Source of the DNA: Haematobia irritans | Lineage: Eukaryota > Arthropoda > Insecta > Diptera > Muscidae | Reading direction: 5' to 3' | NCBI RefSeq assembly: GCF_050003625.1 | Contig: NC_134398.1 | Coordinates: forward strand, 63,000,891 to 63,064,890 | Length of the DNA: 64,000 nt | Part shown: positions 1 through 11,489 of the stretch, in pieces | Layout: each line of letters begins with the position of its first letter | Position numbering within the stretch: the stretch's first letter is position 1 | The notes under the pieces: generated by a model | What the model was told of the DNA's origin: nothing | What the model saw: only the letters and a program-made list of their open reading frames with translations | Databases searched by the model: none | Position numbers and translations under genes: made by a program

Positions 1-238
1 TGTAATGGTCTCAAATTCTATCATTTAAATGATAGAACATGTTTGTGGTATTTGAGAACCATTCAAATGCTTATTGCCACCATACATTTTTCTCCGCTCG
101 AAAACTATTTTTACAAAGACCAAATACATGGTTTTCGCGGCAATTACATGCTCTAGATAAGCATTAAATGGATGCGGCAACCATGTCCAAACATGGTTTT
201 TCTGTGCGTGATAGTATTGGTAAAATATCAACTATTTA
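1..238. other. A+T-rich left edge, no gene seen
   Basis: No coding region is supported. A perfect 18-bp palindrome (CTATCATTTAAATGATAG) sits at 18-35, and a short hairpin-like CATGTCCAAACATG lies near 182-195. Parts faintly resemble the foldback MITE at 16190-16441, but too weakly to assign. Confidence 0.5.
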
Positions 239-425
239 ATTCCAGTATTATATTTCGAATACAAGTATGAAATTTTACTGAATAGAGGAATAGTAAAATT
301 TTTGAAGATTGGCTTATGAGCAATATGGCAATTCCAGTATTATATTTCGAACACAAGTATGAAATTTTACTGAATAGAGGAATATAGTAAAATTTTTGAA
401 GATTGGCTTATGAGCAACATGGCAA
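239..425. repeat. Tandem duplication, 92-bp unit
   Basis: Two adjacent copies of an A+T-rich unit begin ATTCCAGTATTATATTTCGA at 239 and 331. They differ by a few substitutions and a 3-base insertion, so the duplication is fairly recent. No coding potential is seen. Confidence 0.9.
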
Positions 426-519
426 CTCTTTTCTATATATATGGGATGTTTATATGAACTATAAAGGCAGATACTATGCAATTAAACAAAGAGAAAAATA
501 TTATTAAGTTAAAGAAATA

Positions 520-1449
520 AAGGGTGATTTGTTAAGAGCTTGATAACTTTAAAAAAAAAAACGCATAGAATTTGCAAAATCTCATCGGTTCTTTATTTGA
601 AACGTTAGATTGGTCCATGACATTTACTTTTTGAAGATAATTTCATTTAAATGTTGACCGCGGCTGCGTCTTAGGTGGTCCATTCGGAAAGTCCAATTTT
701 GGGCAACTTTTTCGAGCATTTCGGCCGGAATAGCCCGAATTTCTTCGGAAATGTTGCCTTCCAAAGCTGGAATAGTTGCTGGCTTATTTCTGTAGACTTT
801 AGACTTGACGTAGCCCCACAAAAAATAGTCTAAAGGCGTCAAATCGCATGATCTTGGTGGCCAACTTACCGGTCCATTTCTTGAGATGAATTGTTCTCCG
901 AAGTTTTCCCTCAAAATGGCCATAGAATCGCGAGCTGTGTGGCATGTAGCGCCATCTTGTTGAAACCACATGACAACCAAGTTCAGTTCTTCCATTTTTG
1001 GCAACAAAAAGTTTGTTAGCATCGAACGATAGCGATCGCCATTCACCGTAACGTTGCGTCCAACAGCATCTTTGAAAAAATACGGTCCAATGATTCCACC
1101 AGCGTACAAACCACACCAAACAGTGCATTTTTCGGGATGCATGGGCAGTTCTTGAACGGCTTCTGGTTGCTCTTCACTCCAAATGCGGCAATTTTGCTTA
1201 TTTACGTAGCCATTCAACCAGAAATGAGCCTCATCGCTGAACAAAATTTGTCGATAAAAAAGCGGATTTTCTGCCAACTTTTCTAGGGCCCATTCACTGA
1301 AAATTCGACGTTGTGGCAGATCGTAAGTCTATTCATGATGAAATGTCAAAGCATACTGAGCATCTTTCTCTTTGACACCATGTCTGAAATCCCACGTGAT
1401 CTGTCAAATACTAATGCATGAAAATCCTAACCTCAAAAGAATCACCCTT
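520..1449 (-). mobile_element. DD41D mariner-like element, copy 1 (internally deleted)
   Basis: The element begins AAGGGTGATT and ends AATCACCCTT, flanked by TA dinucleotides at 518-519 and 1450-1451, the standard Tc1/mariner target duplication. Read on the minus strand, it keeps the native start (ATG at 1334-1336) for only a few codons. It then jumps by internal deletion into the catalytic half of the transposase, so most of the helix-turn-helix DNA-binding region is gone. The deletion junction differs from that shared by the copies at 30344 and 59542, so at least two deletion events occurred in this family. Confidence 0.93.
624..1277 (-). pseudogene. Transposase catalytic-domain fragment, DD41D mariner-like
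   Basis: This 217-codon open frame is the C-terminal catalytic half of an IS630-Tc1-mariner transposase. Visible motifs in order are FSDEAHF (first catalytic Asp), the WCGLYAGGIIGPYFF block, MWFQQDGATCHTA (second Asp) and SCDLTPLDYFLWG (third Asp in the PLD). I count 41 residues between the second and third Asp, the DD41D spacing described for rosa-type elements. All three Asp residues remain. The frame has no native ATG and is out of frame with the element's own start after the deletion, so a working transposase is not expected. LVVMWF replaces the LVDMWF of the other two copies. Confidence 0.9.
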
Positions 1450-1589
1450 TAATTTATAAATTATGTGATATGAGTTTTGTGTGTTTTTCTTTGTGATAAT
1501 AGTTTCTAACAAAAAATACCTTTTATAACATCGTTAATCTCTATGAAAAGTGTTTACCAGAAATAATTCTAGATATCACATTGCATACA

Positions 1590-1760
1590 CACTGAAAAAA
1601 CAGTGAACCCTTTTCCATTGCAAAATGAACTAAACTGTAGTAATATTGACCATGATATAGCCCTTAAGATTTTTTTCAACTTGTCTAGTTTATAATTCTC
1701 TTAAATTTTAGTTCATCTATAACATTGTAGTTTAGTTCATTTTTACAACACCATAAGATT
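1590..1760 (+). mobile_element. Partial TA-type MITE, CACTGAAAAAACAGTGAAC end
   Basis: The CACTGAAAAAACAGTGAACC terminus resembles the ends of the complete 516-bp MITE at 34133-34648. Stretches such as TTTAGTTCAT also recur. The opposite end is not found nearby, although a similar inverted terminus (CACTTTTTTTTCTGTG) lies near 4385-4402. Non-coding. Confidence 0.55.
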
Positions 1761-1869
1761 TATATGCCCCTACCAAGTTAAAAAGTCAGTATTATTTTGT
1801 TTTACTTGCTTATTTTGTGGGAAACCCGATAATAAAAATTGGTTAACAGTCTCTTTAAAATGTCGACGA

Positions 1870-2326
1870 TTAAACTATTTTTAAATCAATCATTCCACAG
1901 TACAGAGAAATTAAATAATTAAAGGAACAACAAACCGTTTTACTATTATGAAAATTTGTATACATTAAAATTAAACTTTCTTTAAGCAAAAGTACTTTAT
2001 TATAAAAACTTATGATGAAAGTTCTTAATACAATGTTTTTTTGTGAATAAAAATTATGACCACGTGGAACAGAGAGTAGTTCATTTGAACCCGCTGTTTG
2101 GACATTTTGACTTATCCTTTTTTTATTCATCGTAGGTAATTTTTTCACATATCTTGCTGGAAAAAAAGGAAACAATAATGAAAATTGTTAAAAATTAACA
2201 CCATATAATGAAATATAATTTTAATTCTTCATTCTAGCTTGTAACTTACCATATTTGGGGGCATTTTATCGAATGGTGTAAGGAATTCAACTTATTTTTG
2301 GAAAACGTATCTCATAAAATTGGTAC
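1870..2326 (-). CDS. Candidate 3' exons of an unidentified spliced gene
   Basis: On the minus strand, a segment at 2250-2326 is bounded upstream by TTGTTTCAG and downstream by GTAAGT. A second segment begins after a polypyrimidine tract plus CCAG at 2156 and stays open to 1870. The second segment's peptide includes RYVKKLPTMNKKR and SVPRGHNFYSQKN, which match no family I recognise; its last third is A+T-driven and may be untranslated. The upstream segment contains stops in all three frames, so either the gene is decayed or it is untranslated sequence. A possible AATAAA on the minus strand lies at 1996-2001. Splice signals are seen; function is unknown; gene status is inferred. Confidence 0.28.
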
Positions 2327-2409
2327 CTGAAACAATTAGAGAAATAATGAAGTATTCTATATAAACTCATAAAACTGTGTTGTTATCGATGTGAAGGATA
2401 TAATAAAAT

Positions 2410-3125
2410 AAATATTCTAGTTGAAAGAAAGCCAGAGTTTTAATATAAAACTTACCAATTCTCTATTAAATTGTACGCTGAGGGGAAATATAAAAAGTTG
2501 TCCAAATTCATTTGAGCTATTCTGAAATTAAATATTTATTTTTTACATTAAATAAAATTATTAAATAGGTTTCCAAAAAATCTAATGAAAAAAATAATAT
2601 TATGCATAAAAAAACAAATATTCTGGTTAAAAGAAAGTTAAAGAATCCTTACCAATTCACTGTTAAATTACAAGCAAAGGAGTACTAACATTTTTTTCAA
2701 ATTTTTAAGGGGTTATTCTGAAATTAAATATTTGTTTTTTTTACATTAAAATATTACATTGGTTTCCAAAAAAATTGATTAAAGAAATACTAAAATAAGG
2801 TATTAAAAACCTATAACTTTGATGATAAAAAGGTCATAAAAACGTAAATATTCTAGTTGAAAGAAAGCCAAATTTTAAAAGAAAACTTACCAATTCTCTA
2901 TTTTCGAACCCATCTGGAGTTGCCCTGAAATTAAATATTGCTTTTACAACAAAGAAAAACATTAAACTGGTTTCCAAAAAAATAATTAACAAATAATAAT
3001 ATACATAAAAATATTATTTTTAAAAGAAAGCCATATTAAAAAAACAATACTTATGAATTTATGGCTAAACTATACGCTGAGATATAACAAAAATTTTCCA
3101 AATTCATCTGGAATTGAATATTAAT
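2410..3125 (-). repeat. Tandem array of exon-like modules with splice signals
   Basis: Units of roughly 160-230 bp repeat about four times. On the minus strand each holds a short exon-like block between TTAATTTCAG and GTAAG: 2456-2521 (66 nt), 2653-2717 (65 nt), 2891-2924 (34 nt, core deleted) and 3055-3107 (donor G mutated to A). Three of the four blocks end AATTG before the donor. The 66-nt block is open in phase 0 (22 codons, NSSNEFGQLFIFPLSVQF and on); the others carry frame-breaking changes. The intervening intron-like sequence is also homologous (AAATATTCTAGTTGAAAGAAAG). The simplest reading is repeated duplication of one exon with its introns, followed by partial decay. Confidence 0.7.
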
Positions 3126-3140
3126 TTTTTACATTGACCC

Positions 3141-3352
3141 CCATTTTCATAAAGCTCCGTTAGTGTTCCGTTAACTAACCAACTTTTAAATCGTATTATG
3201 GACGAAGCTGTCATCTTGCCTTTATATTCCATAGGCCATTTAGGAACTTAACTGACGAAAATTTTTCAGTTAAAGTTAACCGGAGAGAAGATATTTGCAA
3301 TTTACTTTCTGTTAACTGGCAGTTAAAGCCTAACGAAGCTACATGAAAATGG
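3141..3352. mobile_element. MITE with about 32-bp imperfect inverted ends
   Basis: The left end CCATTTTCATAAAGCTCCGT and the right end ACGAAGCTACATGAAAATGG are inverted copies, continuing inward to AGTTAA-type blocks. No coding capacity. Half of a second copy lies at 59431-59522. I could not define a target duplication. Confidence 0.75.
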
Positions 3353-6230
3353 CCGTGAATAATAAAAATTTCAATACACTTTCAATTTCAACATATTTTC
3401 CTAAATATTCTTAATAACTCTTCTCGAAACTACCGATAAAATATTAATAACTTTCATTTAAAAGGTTTAATAAACAAACACAAATATATGTCTCAAAATT
3501 CCAAAATATTCCATGCCTTTATATTCCCTTGTTGCATATTAAAAGATACAACAGCCCACGCCAACGCCAACTATACAACTGAAGCATGCCAAACAAAACC
3601 AAGCAAAGCCAAAACATTCCTACAACAACAAAAACACATGTGCCTTTATTGAAAACAACACCTCATCCAGCCAATAAACCATCCAAGAATAACAAACACA
3701 CACACAAACCACTAAATGAACCAAAATAAAAACAACCCCACGCTCATGTATACACAACAAAACTCAAGTAACATCATCTTTACATTAATCACATTCCACT
3801 ATGCCGATAAAGATCTCTGTACTATGCATTAGTTCATCGCATCTACTGACAATTTACTCTGAGAATAATATTCGTAAAGGCACACCAGTTTATGAACTAT
3901 GAAACGTTTAACTTAAAATTTGCAAAATTTTCATGAAATGTTATCTACCATTTTTGACGAAAATGTCTATAAATTTAATTACATGTGAACTAAAAATATT
4001 TCATTGGGTAATTTTTTACCAACAATTATTAACTATAGGAATTGTCAGTAAGAAATTGCTATCCACTTTCAAGTTCATTTTTCGTAAAAAAATATTTTCT
4101 CATACAAAAAAATCTTATAGTAAATTGCACTTATTATTTAGAAAATACTTTACATTTCACAAGTAGTTTTATAGCATAACAAACGAATTTTTAACTACCA
4201 GTTAAGAAATTTTTTAAGGAAATTTCCATCGTATTTTGTAGGCCATGAACTAAACGATTGCTACTTAGAATTTGTAAAATTTCCTTTCGAGTAGTTAATT
4301 TTCGTTGAAGATACGAAAAATGAACTAAAATTCTGGAAAATTCTTGTAATCAATTATTGTAAAAATTTTCTTAAATTTACGAGACACTTTTTTTTCTGTG
4401 CAGACCGGCCTAGAATCACCACCTCAATTGAGCTAACTCTCAATGTCAACCCGTTACAATGTTAAAATATTGCATGAGATATTAATTAAAATTCTTATAC
4501 CACCATTCTTATACACATCATCTTTTGCACCCTTAATATTGAGAGAACGTCTTATATATATTGGTGCGAATGAACCGCAGAAACTTGTTGTTTTGTTGAA
4601 ATTTGTTGTTTTTTCGTTATGCATTCCTACTAAACTAGTTAGTTTTGCTGATGCAATAAACAAAATAGTTTTTGGAATGAAATGTGCAAATTTTTAAATT
4701 AAAATCTTAACAAATTAAAAACTTTTTAACAAATAATTTTAGAATTTAATGAATTCATCTGCAGTTTTAACGAAATGGTCGAAAACCATTGTTTTACTTT
4801 GCTTTGAAAATTGCAATTCCATACCGTAGAAGGGACTTTATATACGTCTAACTAGCATCAGCTTCAGACTACTCTACAGCCAATCATCTCTAACTTTTAC
4901 CTATGATGAACTTCACGTAACCCAGCAATATGCATGTATCGAGTGTAACACCACCATAGTATACAAGAGTTCCAATTGTTGGGTTAAAATTTGAAGCTAT
5001 CTTCAAGTGTTCATGATGCGTTTAGGAGACAGTGGTTTCATGGCAGAGCTCATAAGGACATATTCAAATTTGTCGCACTCAGCAATTGTACACTAATAGC
5101 AAAAAACGATGTCGCAAGATCGTGAGCGGTCGTTCATGAAACCCAGCAGACGTATTTATGAAAAAACATGATGTTCACGGATGTATGAACGAGTTGGCGC
5201 TTCAATTTTTGCCAAAGTATTGCAGTAATTGAAGTTGTTATGGTAACTCTGTCGGTGGTGATATGTACTAGAACGACTGCTTATGCCAAATAAGCACAAA
5301 ATCTACGTTCGAGTTACCATATATACAACATAATTTTACATATATAGATTACTTTTTAATGTACAATGTAGCTGATACATATGTATATTGCAGCCAACAT
5401 CACGTTGCTATCATTTCTAAACCGGTCATCTGACAGCTGACGGATTTATTCCAGTGACAGTTTATTTTATTGTTTACAAACTTAAAAAAGCATGTGGATA
5501 TAATGCATTCAGAAACAAAGAAAGAATAAGCCACAAATAACTATTGTTAGAACCCTCCAGCATTTAAATAAGAATAAATTCTTGGTTTCTCGCACCATGA
5601 CCCGCAATACTGCATAGAAAAATATGTCACCAAAAGATTTCCAGTTAAAAGATTTATTGTAATTGAAAACGTAATCTATTAAAACATTAAATGATACAAT
5701 TAGCTTTAATTAATTAATTAAATTAACAAATAAAGTAAATAAATAAATAAACAAAATTTTTATTTTTTAATTACAAATTTACTTATCCAAATTTACATTT
5801 TCATTAAATAAAAATATTTCCAATTAGAAAAAGTAATAATAAATTATATTCGGGAACACCTCTTATTGGTTCACTAAATTTTGTCTTAAATTTAAAGAAA
5901 AATCTAACTATAATTATATTCGGCAAACTCATATAAAAGCTTGTACAATTACAAGAAAATAATTTCATCTAAATTAAGAATTATTATAAATAAGTAAGCA
6001 ATAATACAATGAATAATTGACTATCTTATTAATAACATTAATTGGGGGTTTCGATCAAAACCAATTAATTTTTTAATTGAACCAATTTAAAAAAAATTAT
6101 TGAAAGTACTGCAAAAAATAAATTAATTTTTTAATCACGAACATTTTTTATTTATTAATTATTAGTTCTGTTATTTAAACTATTATTTCCGAGATTGAAA
6201 CAATTTCAATTAAAAAAATAATTGGATCAA
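3353..6230. other. Intergenic A+T-rich DNA, no gene seen
   Basis: Open frames here are short and have no recognisable motifs. The 3540-3800 stretch is A/C-rich on this strand. The end near 4385-4402 resembles a TA-type MITE terminus. From 5690 to 6230 the sequence is extremely A+T-rich. Confidence 0.5.
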
Positions 6231-6491
6231 TTAATGGCATGATTGAATCATACTTTTTAGTGTACCCATTATTCCAAAATGTCCAGGTACCCAACACAGA
6301 CTAATACAATGAAGTTCGGTAAGAGATCTAAGTTCTCTACGAGAGCGGCTGACTAGCTTCGACGTTAAGTTCGGATTAACCAAGGTCTTTCGTGCTGCGT
6401 GACTGTTGTTTTCCGATATGGCCCATTTGCAATACCGGAGGTTAGGTATGGGAAGTATACTAACATTGTCATTCCGTTTTTTACGCATCAC
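6231..6491 (-). pseudogene. Non-LTR retrotransposon RNase H fragment
   Basis: The 86-codon minus-strand frame contains SLCWVPGHFGIMG, matching the WVPGHxGIxGN signature of the RNase H domain in Jockey/I-type LINEs. Upstream spacing (SKLV, then RRELRSLTEL) also fits that domain. Catalytic residues outside this block are missing, and the frame ends just after the signature, so it is a relic. LINE origin is established knowledge of the motif; the clade is not resolved. Confidence 0.6.
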
Positions 6492-6504
6492 AAATTGGTC
6501 TCAG

Positions 6505-6650
6505 ATCGAAGGTTAGGTTAGGTATAGTGGCAGCCCGATATTTCAGGCTCGCGTAGACGATTCAGTCCATTGTGATACCACAATGGTGAACTTCTCTCGC
6601 GACCCTGTGTATGCAAGGCGGGCATGCTAACCATTGCACCACGGTCTCAG
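6505..6650 (-). repeat. tRNA-like SINE fragment
   Basis: Contains the block GGCAGCCCGATATTTCAGGC, then CAGTCCATTGTGATACCACA, then ATGCAAGGCGGGCATGCTAA. An inverted relative lies at 56878-57013. Read on the minus strand, TGGTGCAATGGTTAGCATG resembles a tRNA A box, suggesting a tRNA-derived head. I recognise it as a repeat type common in muscid DNA; the name is uncertain. Confidence 0.6.
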
Positions 6651-6654
6651 ACCG

Positions 6655-6850
6655 AAGAAAGTATATGTATTCGGGTCATTATCGGTCCATAAATATATAT
6701 AGACCCCATAAAAACCCGAACCTCACATTTGATTTCCGAACCTCTTAGAGGAGCTACAGCTCCCATATAAACCGCTCCCCATATTTGATTTTTCGAGCAC
6801 CTTGGAGGAGCAAACTTCATCCAAGCCGCTATGTGATGTCAGTGTACATT
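6655..6850 (-). repeat. Decayed HINE fragment
   Basis: Short matches to the internal 153-bp units of the HINEs are visible, including TCGGTCCATAAATATATATA and CTCCCATATAAACCG. Both ends are lost. Confidence 0.6.
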
Positions 6851-8700
6851 CCCAAAAATCATGCAAACATTGAAATTAGGTATTCTTCGTCCCTAAACTT
6901 TATAAATATGATATATTAATAAATAATTTTCACCGTTGAAAGCCACTGTACGACTCTAATTCTTGCAATCAAAGGATGGATTGAGAGCTGTACCTTTAGA
7001 AAACTTTTAAGTTTTTCGTTAAACTTTTCTAAAAGTTCTTTAGTAAACTTGTAATATGTGTTTGGTCACAAATTGTATTCGGAGAAAGTTTTGCTGCAGC
7101 ACTAGTCCATAGCCCATTTCATCTTCAGCAACCCTCTTGATGTGGTGGTAAGTTTCTTCTTAAAGACTTTGCATGCAATGCAAGTTGATATTTGATGGAA
7201 AAACTTGACATCCTTTCTTCAAGGCAGAAAAATAATGTGAGAGCTTGAATGGGTATTGGTGTGGATGTGTGCACATGACTCTTTTGTAACATCTTAAGTG
7301 CGTAATGAAATGTCCTTAACATTCACATACAACCGCGTTCTCCCACATGACCATCCACTCTCGCTTACAGACCCCTAGAGGGACAAGGATATTCGTAACG
7401 GATCTCACGTTTCGTATATTTGCCCGGATACAAGGGTGTAAGTGTGACTGTGAACACAGACACAAAACACATGCAAAACCTTATCTTTAACGAACTATGG
7501 AAGTTTGTTTAAGGTTTTCTGTAAAAGTTTCTTGAAATTCTTTATGACATCTAGTTGCATTTAATGAAATTGGTTTTTATGCATGGCATCAAGTTTACCA
7601 AAGGGAATCGAATTTATTAAAAAGTTTTGTAAAGAATTTTGGTATTTCCATTGTCATGTCTTGAGTTTTCTTCTTCAAACCAATTATTTAGTTTGACGAT
7701 TACTTTCTACAAATCAATGGCATTTTCAATCGCCATAACCTTGGTATGCAAATGTTGTCCGAAGAACACAGAACAGAATCAATTTTCTTTAATAGTTTGT
7801 CAAAGAGAAAATTGTAATGTTCACACGTCTTTGAATAGTTCTGTGCCATAAAAATATATTTGTTTTTTTGGTAAAACTTAAAATTAATATTCAGCAAAGA
7901 AACTAAAAACTTGGACTTAAGACATATTTTAGAAATGTGATCTATTGTATTTAAATAAAGGCATTAAACGTAATATTGGAATAAAATAAATTAAAAACAA
8001 ATATTTTGTATGGTGCATTAACTTTTGATAAAATTTGTATAAACTGAGATAACAGATTCGCTTGAATCCTTCTGTTTTAATGCTTAGGTAGCACGCCCTC
8101 CCGATTTTACTTTATTCAAATTTCATCAGATCTACCCTAATTTTGGGATTCTGATATTATTATGAATATACATACATATACATAATACACAGAGAAAAAA
8201 ATTAACGTTATAGCAAATTTAAACCATAAATAAATATGATTTGGCATCTACATTGTATAAACATTGTCTTGTTGACTCGAATATAACTATAAAAAATTGT
8301 TAATCTAAATATACTAATAGGTAATTTAACTACTCCATGGTTAATTTTTGAATCATGAAAAACTGCTTCACAACTCAACAATCAGTGAAGCTAGAAAAAA
8401 GAGAGAGATGGTAGGAAAGACAACCGCATTCGTTGCAACTTCGTGAAACTTACTACTGACTTTCGTATAACCCAAACAGTTCATAAATATCGATCGACAC
8501 TACAGAGCCAAATTATGTTTTAAAGTTTGTTTATTTTGTACTCATTCCTGCCTCTCTCAGGTAAAATCTAACCATATATATAATTAATTTATCCATGTTT
8601 CTTGTTAATTTTACTTTATATAATGTTATTTTGACTTCGTAACCAAAAATTTACAATCAATATTTTGACCAGACGCATGTTTTCAAATGAAAAATTAATT
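6851..8700. other. Intergenic DNA, no gene seen
   Basis: No open frame with recognisable motifs. Sequence is A+T-rich with scattered repeat-like fragments; neither a promoter nor an RNA gene can be supported. Confidence 0.5.
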
Positions 8701-8704
8701 GTCG

Positions 8705-8960
8705 CCTTAAATAAAATACGTGTATACGACCACCACCATGAATCAAATATTATTCTTCCCTTTGAAAACTGTTTGATGACAGATATTCTACGAAGCAGAT
8801 CGGTTGAAACCGAACGATTCCCGAAGATAAATTTAAAGATTCTGGATATGAACAATAAATCAGATTCTGGATTTATAAGAACCATTTTTGTTAAGTTTTG
8901 AGGAATCTAAAACATCTCGTCTAAACGTACAATACAAACCCAATAAATTAACCCTTTTCA
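8705..8960 (+). repeat. HINE 5' fragment (subfamily of 31932)
   Basis: The stretch CCACCACCATGAATCAAATA and the downstream CCCGAAGATAAATTTAAAGA and GGATTTATAAGAACCATTTT match the 5' part of the full HINE at 31932 and the copy at 38365. The terminus and the 153-bp units are absent. Overlapping open frames on both strands here are incidental. Confidence 0.7.
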
Positions 8961-9069
8961 TATGATTTTAAATCTAAATTCTATATAGTTTTGCCCGCAT
9001 CGCACGAGAAGTAAAACCTAGTTTCGTGCCATTTGGATGATCGACTATTTAAATCGGGAGACCGATGTA

Positions 9070-9582
9070 CAATGACTCATACGTCTAACCGGACGCTACC
9101 GACGTTAGGTTTAATTTTATCAAATGCGAAAAATATGTGTGTGAAAAATATAGATTTATGGGTAAAATGATACACCAAAATAAAGGAAATTTTGTTTATT
9201 ATTCTATTATAAAGCAAAAAGGTATCTAACGGCCTCTTAATATATAAATATAAAAAATGTAACAAAATATATGAAATTCATTCCACACATCTAACCGGAT
9301 TATTCAAAAAGCTCATTATTATTAATATTTTGTCGTATATCCTTTAGCAGATATTACAGCTTCTAGTTTCTTTGATATTGAAGACGCAAAATTTTTGCAA
9401 ATTTGAGGAATGGAATTGGAATGCCTCTTTTAGCAAAGTTTTCGTCCAATTTGGTGCCAAACGTGCTCAATAATATCGATATTGTGTATACTAATAATAA
9501 ATTATGCCTATTTTTCACATATATATCATTAATTTTAATTTGAAGTTGCACGCGTCCTGTTAGACGTGTGAGTCACTGTATA
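9070..9582 (-). mobile_element. Tc1-like element relic with inverted ends
   Basis: The left end CAATGACTCATACGTCTAAC and the inverted right end CAGTGACTCACACGTCTAAC face each other, flanked by TA on both sides. The element is only about 510 bp, so most of the transposase is deleted; the C-terminal end survives at 9322-9484. Part of a second copy, in the opposite orientation, lies at 11490-13040. Confidence 0.8.
9322..9484 (-). pseudogene. Tc1-like transposase C-terminal remnant
   Basis: The minus-strand translation includes IDIIEHVWHQIGRK, then an internal stop, then SISKKLEAVISAKGYTTKY and a stop. This matches the family pattern at the Tc1 C-terminus (IEHVW...RLEAVIKAKGGxTKY). The upstream catalytic region is missing, so it cannot be functional. 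Confidence 0.7.
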
Positions 9583-10190
9583 CATGCAAAGAAAAAAAAA
9601 AAACGTTTGGAAAACGTGTACCGAAAAGTTTTTCTTTTGTTACAGTTTTTTGAATTGCTTCGAAATGTTTAAACCAAAAAAATTGTTTGTAACAAAATTT
9701 TTATTTTTTCAATAAAAAAAATATTTTTGAACCAACAAGCACCGTTCTTTTCTGACTTTAAGTCTTTAATAAGACACATTTTACAGTTCATAGTAAAAAT
9801 TTAATATAGTAGTATGTAATGTTGAAAATCTTTTCGGAATCTTCCGAACCTATCTGAAATATATGTAAAAAAACATTTTGGTGTTCTGTTGAAGCAGGGA
9901 TCGAACCCTTGGCATGCAAGGCGGACGTAGCAACCACTGCTCCACGCTGCCCACGGCCGTGGGCGCCGCAAGCTATGCTTTATAAATATAACTTATATGG
10001 ATAATTGTATATTGATGACAATAGCAGCTACATAGCTCAGTAAGCGGTTCGATTCTCCGTCCAGGCGAAAGGTAAACTTTAATTTATAAAATCGAATAAT
10101 TTCCTCTATATTGTTCGTATTACAGAAAAAGGTGCTAATAACTAAAAAGGCTCGTGGAAATGAGAAATATTTGAGGGAAAATGCAATTAG
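9583..10190 (-). repeat. Composite repeat with two tRNA-like modules (copy S)
   Basis: Inverted relative of 62800-63645. A tRNA-like module on the minus strand (about 9887-9952) has a B-box-like GGGTTCGATCCC. A second on the plus strand (about 10026-10070) has CATAGCTCAG and GGTTCGATTCTCC but lacks its anticodon region. The remainder is A+T-rich tail shared with 56220-56560. Confidence 0.75.
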
Positions 10191-10204
10191 CCAGGAAAGA
10201 TTGT

Positions 10205-11480
10205 ATATATTCTGGATCGTGGTGAAATTCTGAGTCGATCTGAGCATGTCCGTCCGTCCGTCTGTTGAAACGCTAACTTCCGAACGAAACAAGCTATCGA
10301 CTTGAAACTTGGCACAAGTAGTTGTTATTGATGTAGGTCGGAAGGTATTGCAAATGGTCCATATCGGTCCACTTTTACCTATAGGCCCCATATAAACGGG
10401 CCCCCAAACTTGGCTTGCAGACCCTCTAAGAGAAGAAAATTTCATCCGATCCGGCTAAAATTTGGAACATGGTGTTAGTATATGGTCTTTAACAACCATG
10501 CAAAAATTGCTCTACAGATTTGGCTTGCGGAGCCTCTTAGAGAAGGAAATTTCATCCGATCCGGCTGAAATTTGGTACATGATGTTAGTATATGGTCTTT
10601 AACAACCAAGCAAAAATTGCTCCACATCGGTCCATAATTATATATAGCCCCCCATATAAACCGATTCCCCGATTTGGCTTGCGGAGCCTCTAAGAGAAGC
10701 AAATTTCATCCGATCCGGCTGAAATTGGTACATGGTGTTAGTATATGATCTCTAGTGACCATGCAAAAATTGGTCGAAATCGGTCCATAATTATATATAG
10801 CCCCCATATAAACCGATCCCCAGATTTGACGTCCGGAGCCCCTTGGAAGAGCACAATTCATCCGATTCGGTTGAAATTTGGTACGTGATGTTAGTATATG
10901 GTATACAAGAACCATGCAGGCATTGGTTCATATCAGTCCATAATTATATATAGCCCCCATAATTATATACCGATCCCCAGATTTGACCTCCGGTGCCTTT
11001 TGGAGAAGCAAAATTCATCCGATCTGGTTGAAATTTGGTACGTGGTGGTAGTATGTGATATTTAACAACCATACCAAAAGTGGTCCATATCAGTCCATAA
11101 TCATATATAGCCCCCATATAAACCAATCCCGAGATTTGGTTTTGGAGCCTCTTGGAGGAGCAAAATTCATCCGAGTCAATTGAAATTTGGTACATTGTGC
11201 GAGTATATAGCCGATAACAACCATGCCTAATTAGGTCCATATCGGTCTATAGTTATATATAGCCCTCAGATAAATCATTCCCCAAGCACACAAAAATTGG
11301 TCAATATCAAGTTCATAATTGTATATAGCCCCCATATAAGCGACCCCCATATTTCAATTCTGGCTCCCTACGTACAATCCAGAAGTCCATATCGATTCGT
11401 AATTATTTGTAGACTTACCTACACATACCTTTTTTGTCTATTATATACCATGTATGGACTAACTCACAATTTAGAAAACG
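10205..11480 (-). mobile_element. HINE, truncated at both ends
   Basis: Reversed Helentron/DINE-1-like element. It starts in the conserved 3' block (TATATTCTGGATCGTGGTG, GTCCGTCCGTCTGTTG) and runs through several internal units containing TATATAGCCCCCATATAAAC. Both terminal hairpin regions are missing. Long minus-strand open frames here come from the repeat units, not from a recognisable gene. Confidence 0.8.
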
Positions 11481-11489
11481 ATTAAAGAT

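Noticed and set aside
2250..2326. Confident coding exon
   Set aside because: Good AG and GT boundaries, but stops in all three frames; it could be untranslated sequence or decayed, so it is not called as coding with confidence.
4443..4697. Overlapping frames of 84 and 69 codons on opposite strands
   Set aside because: No motifs in either and no supporting signals.
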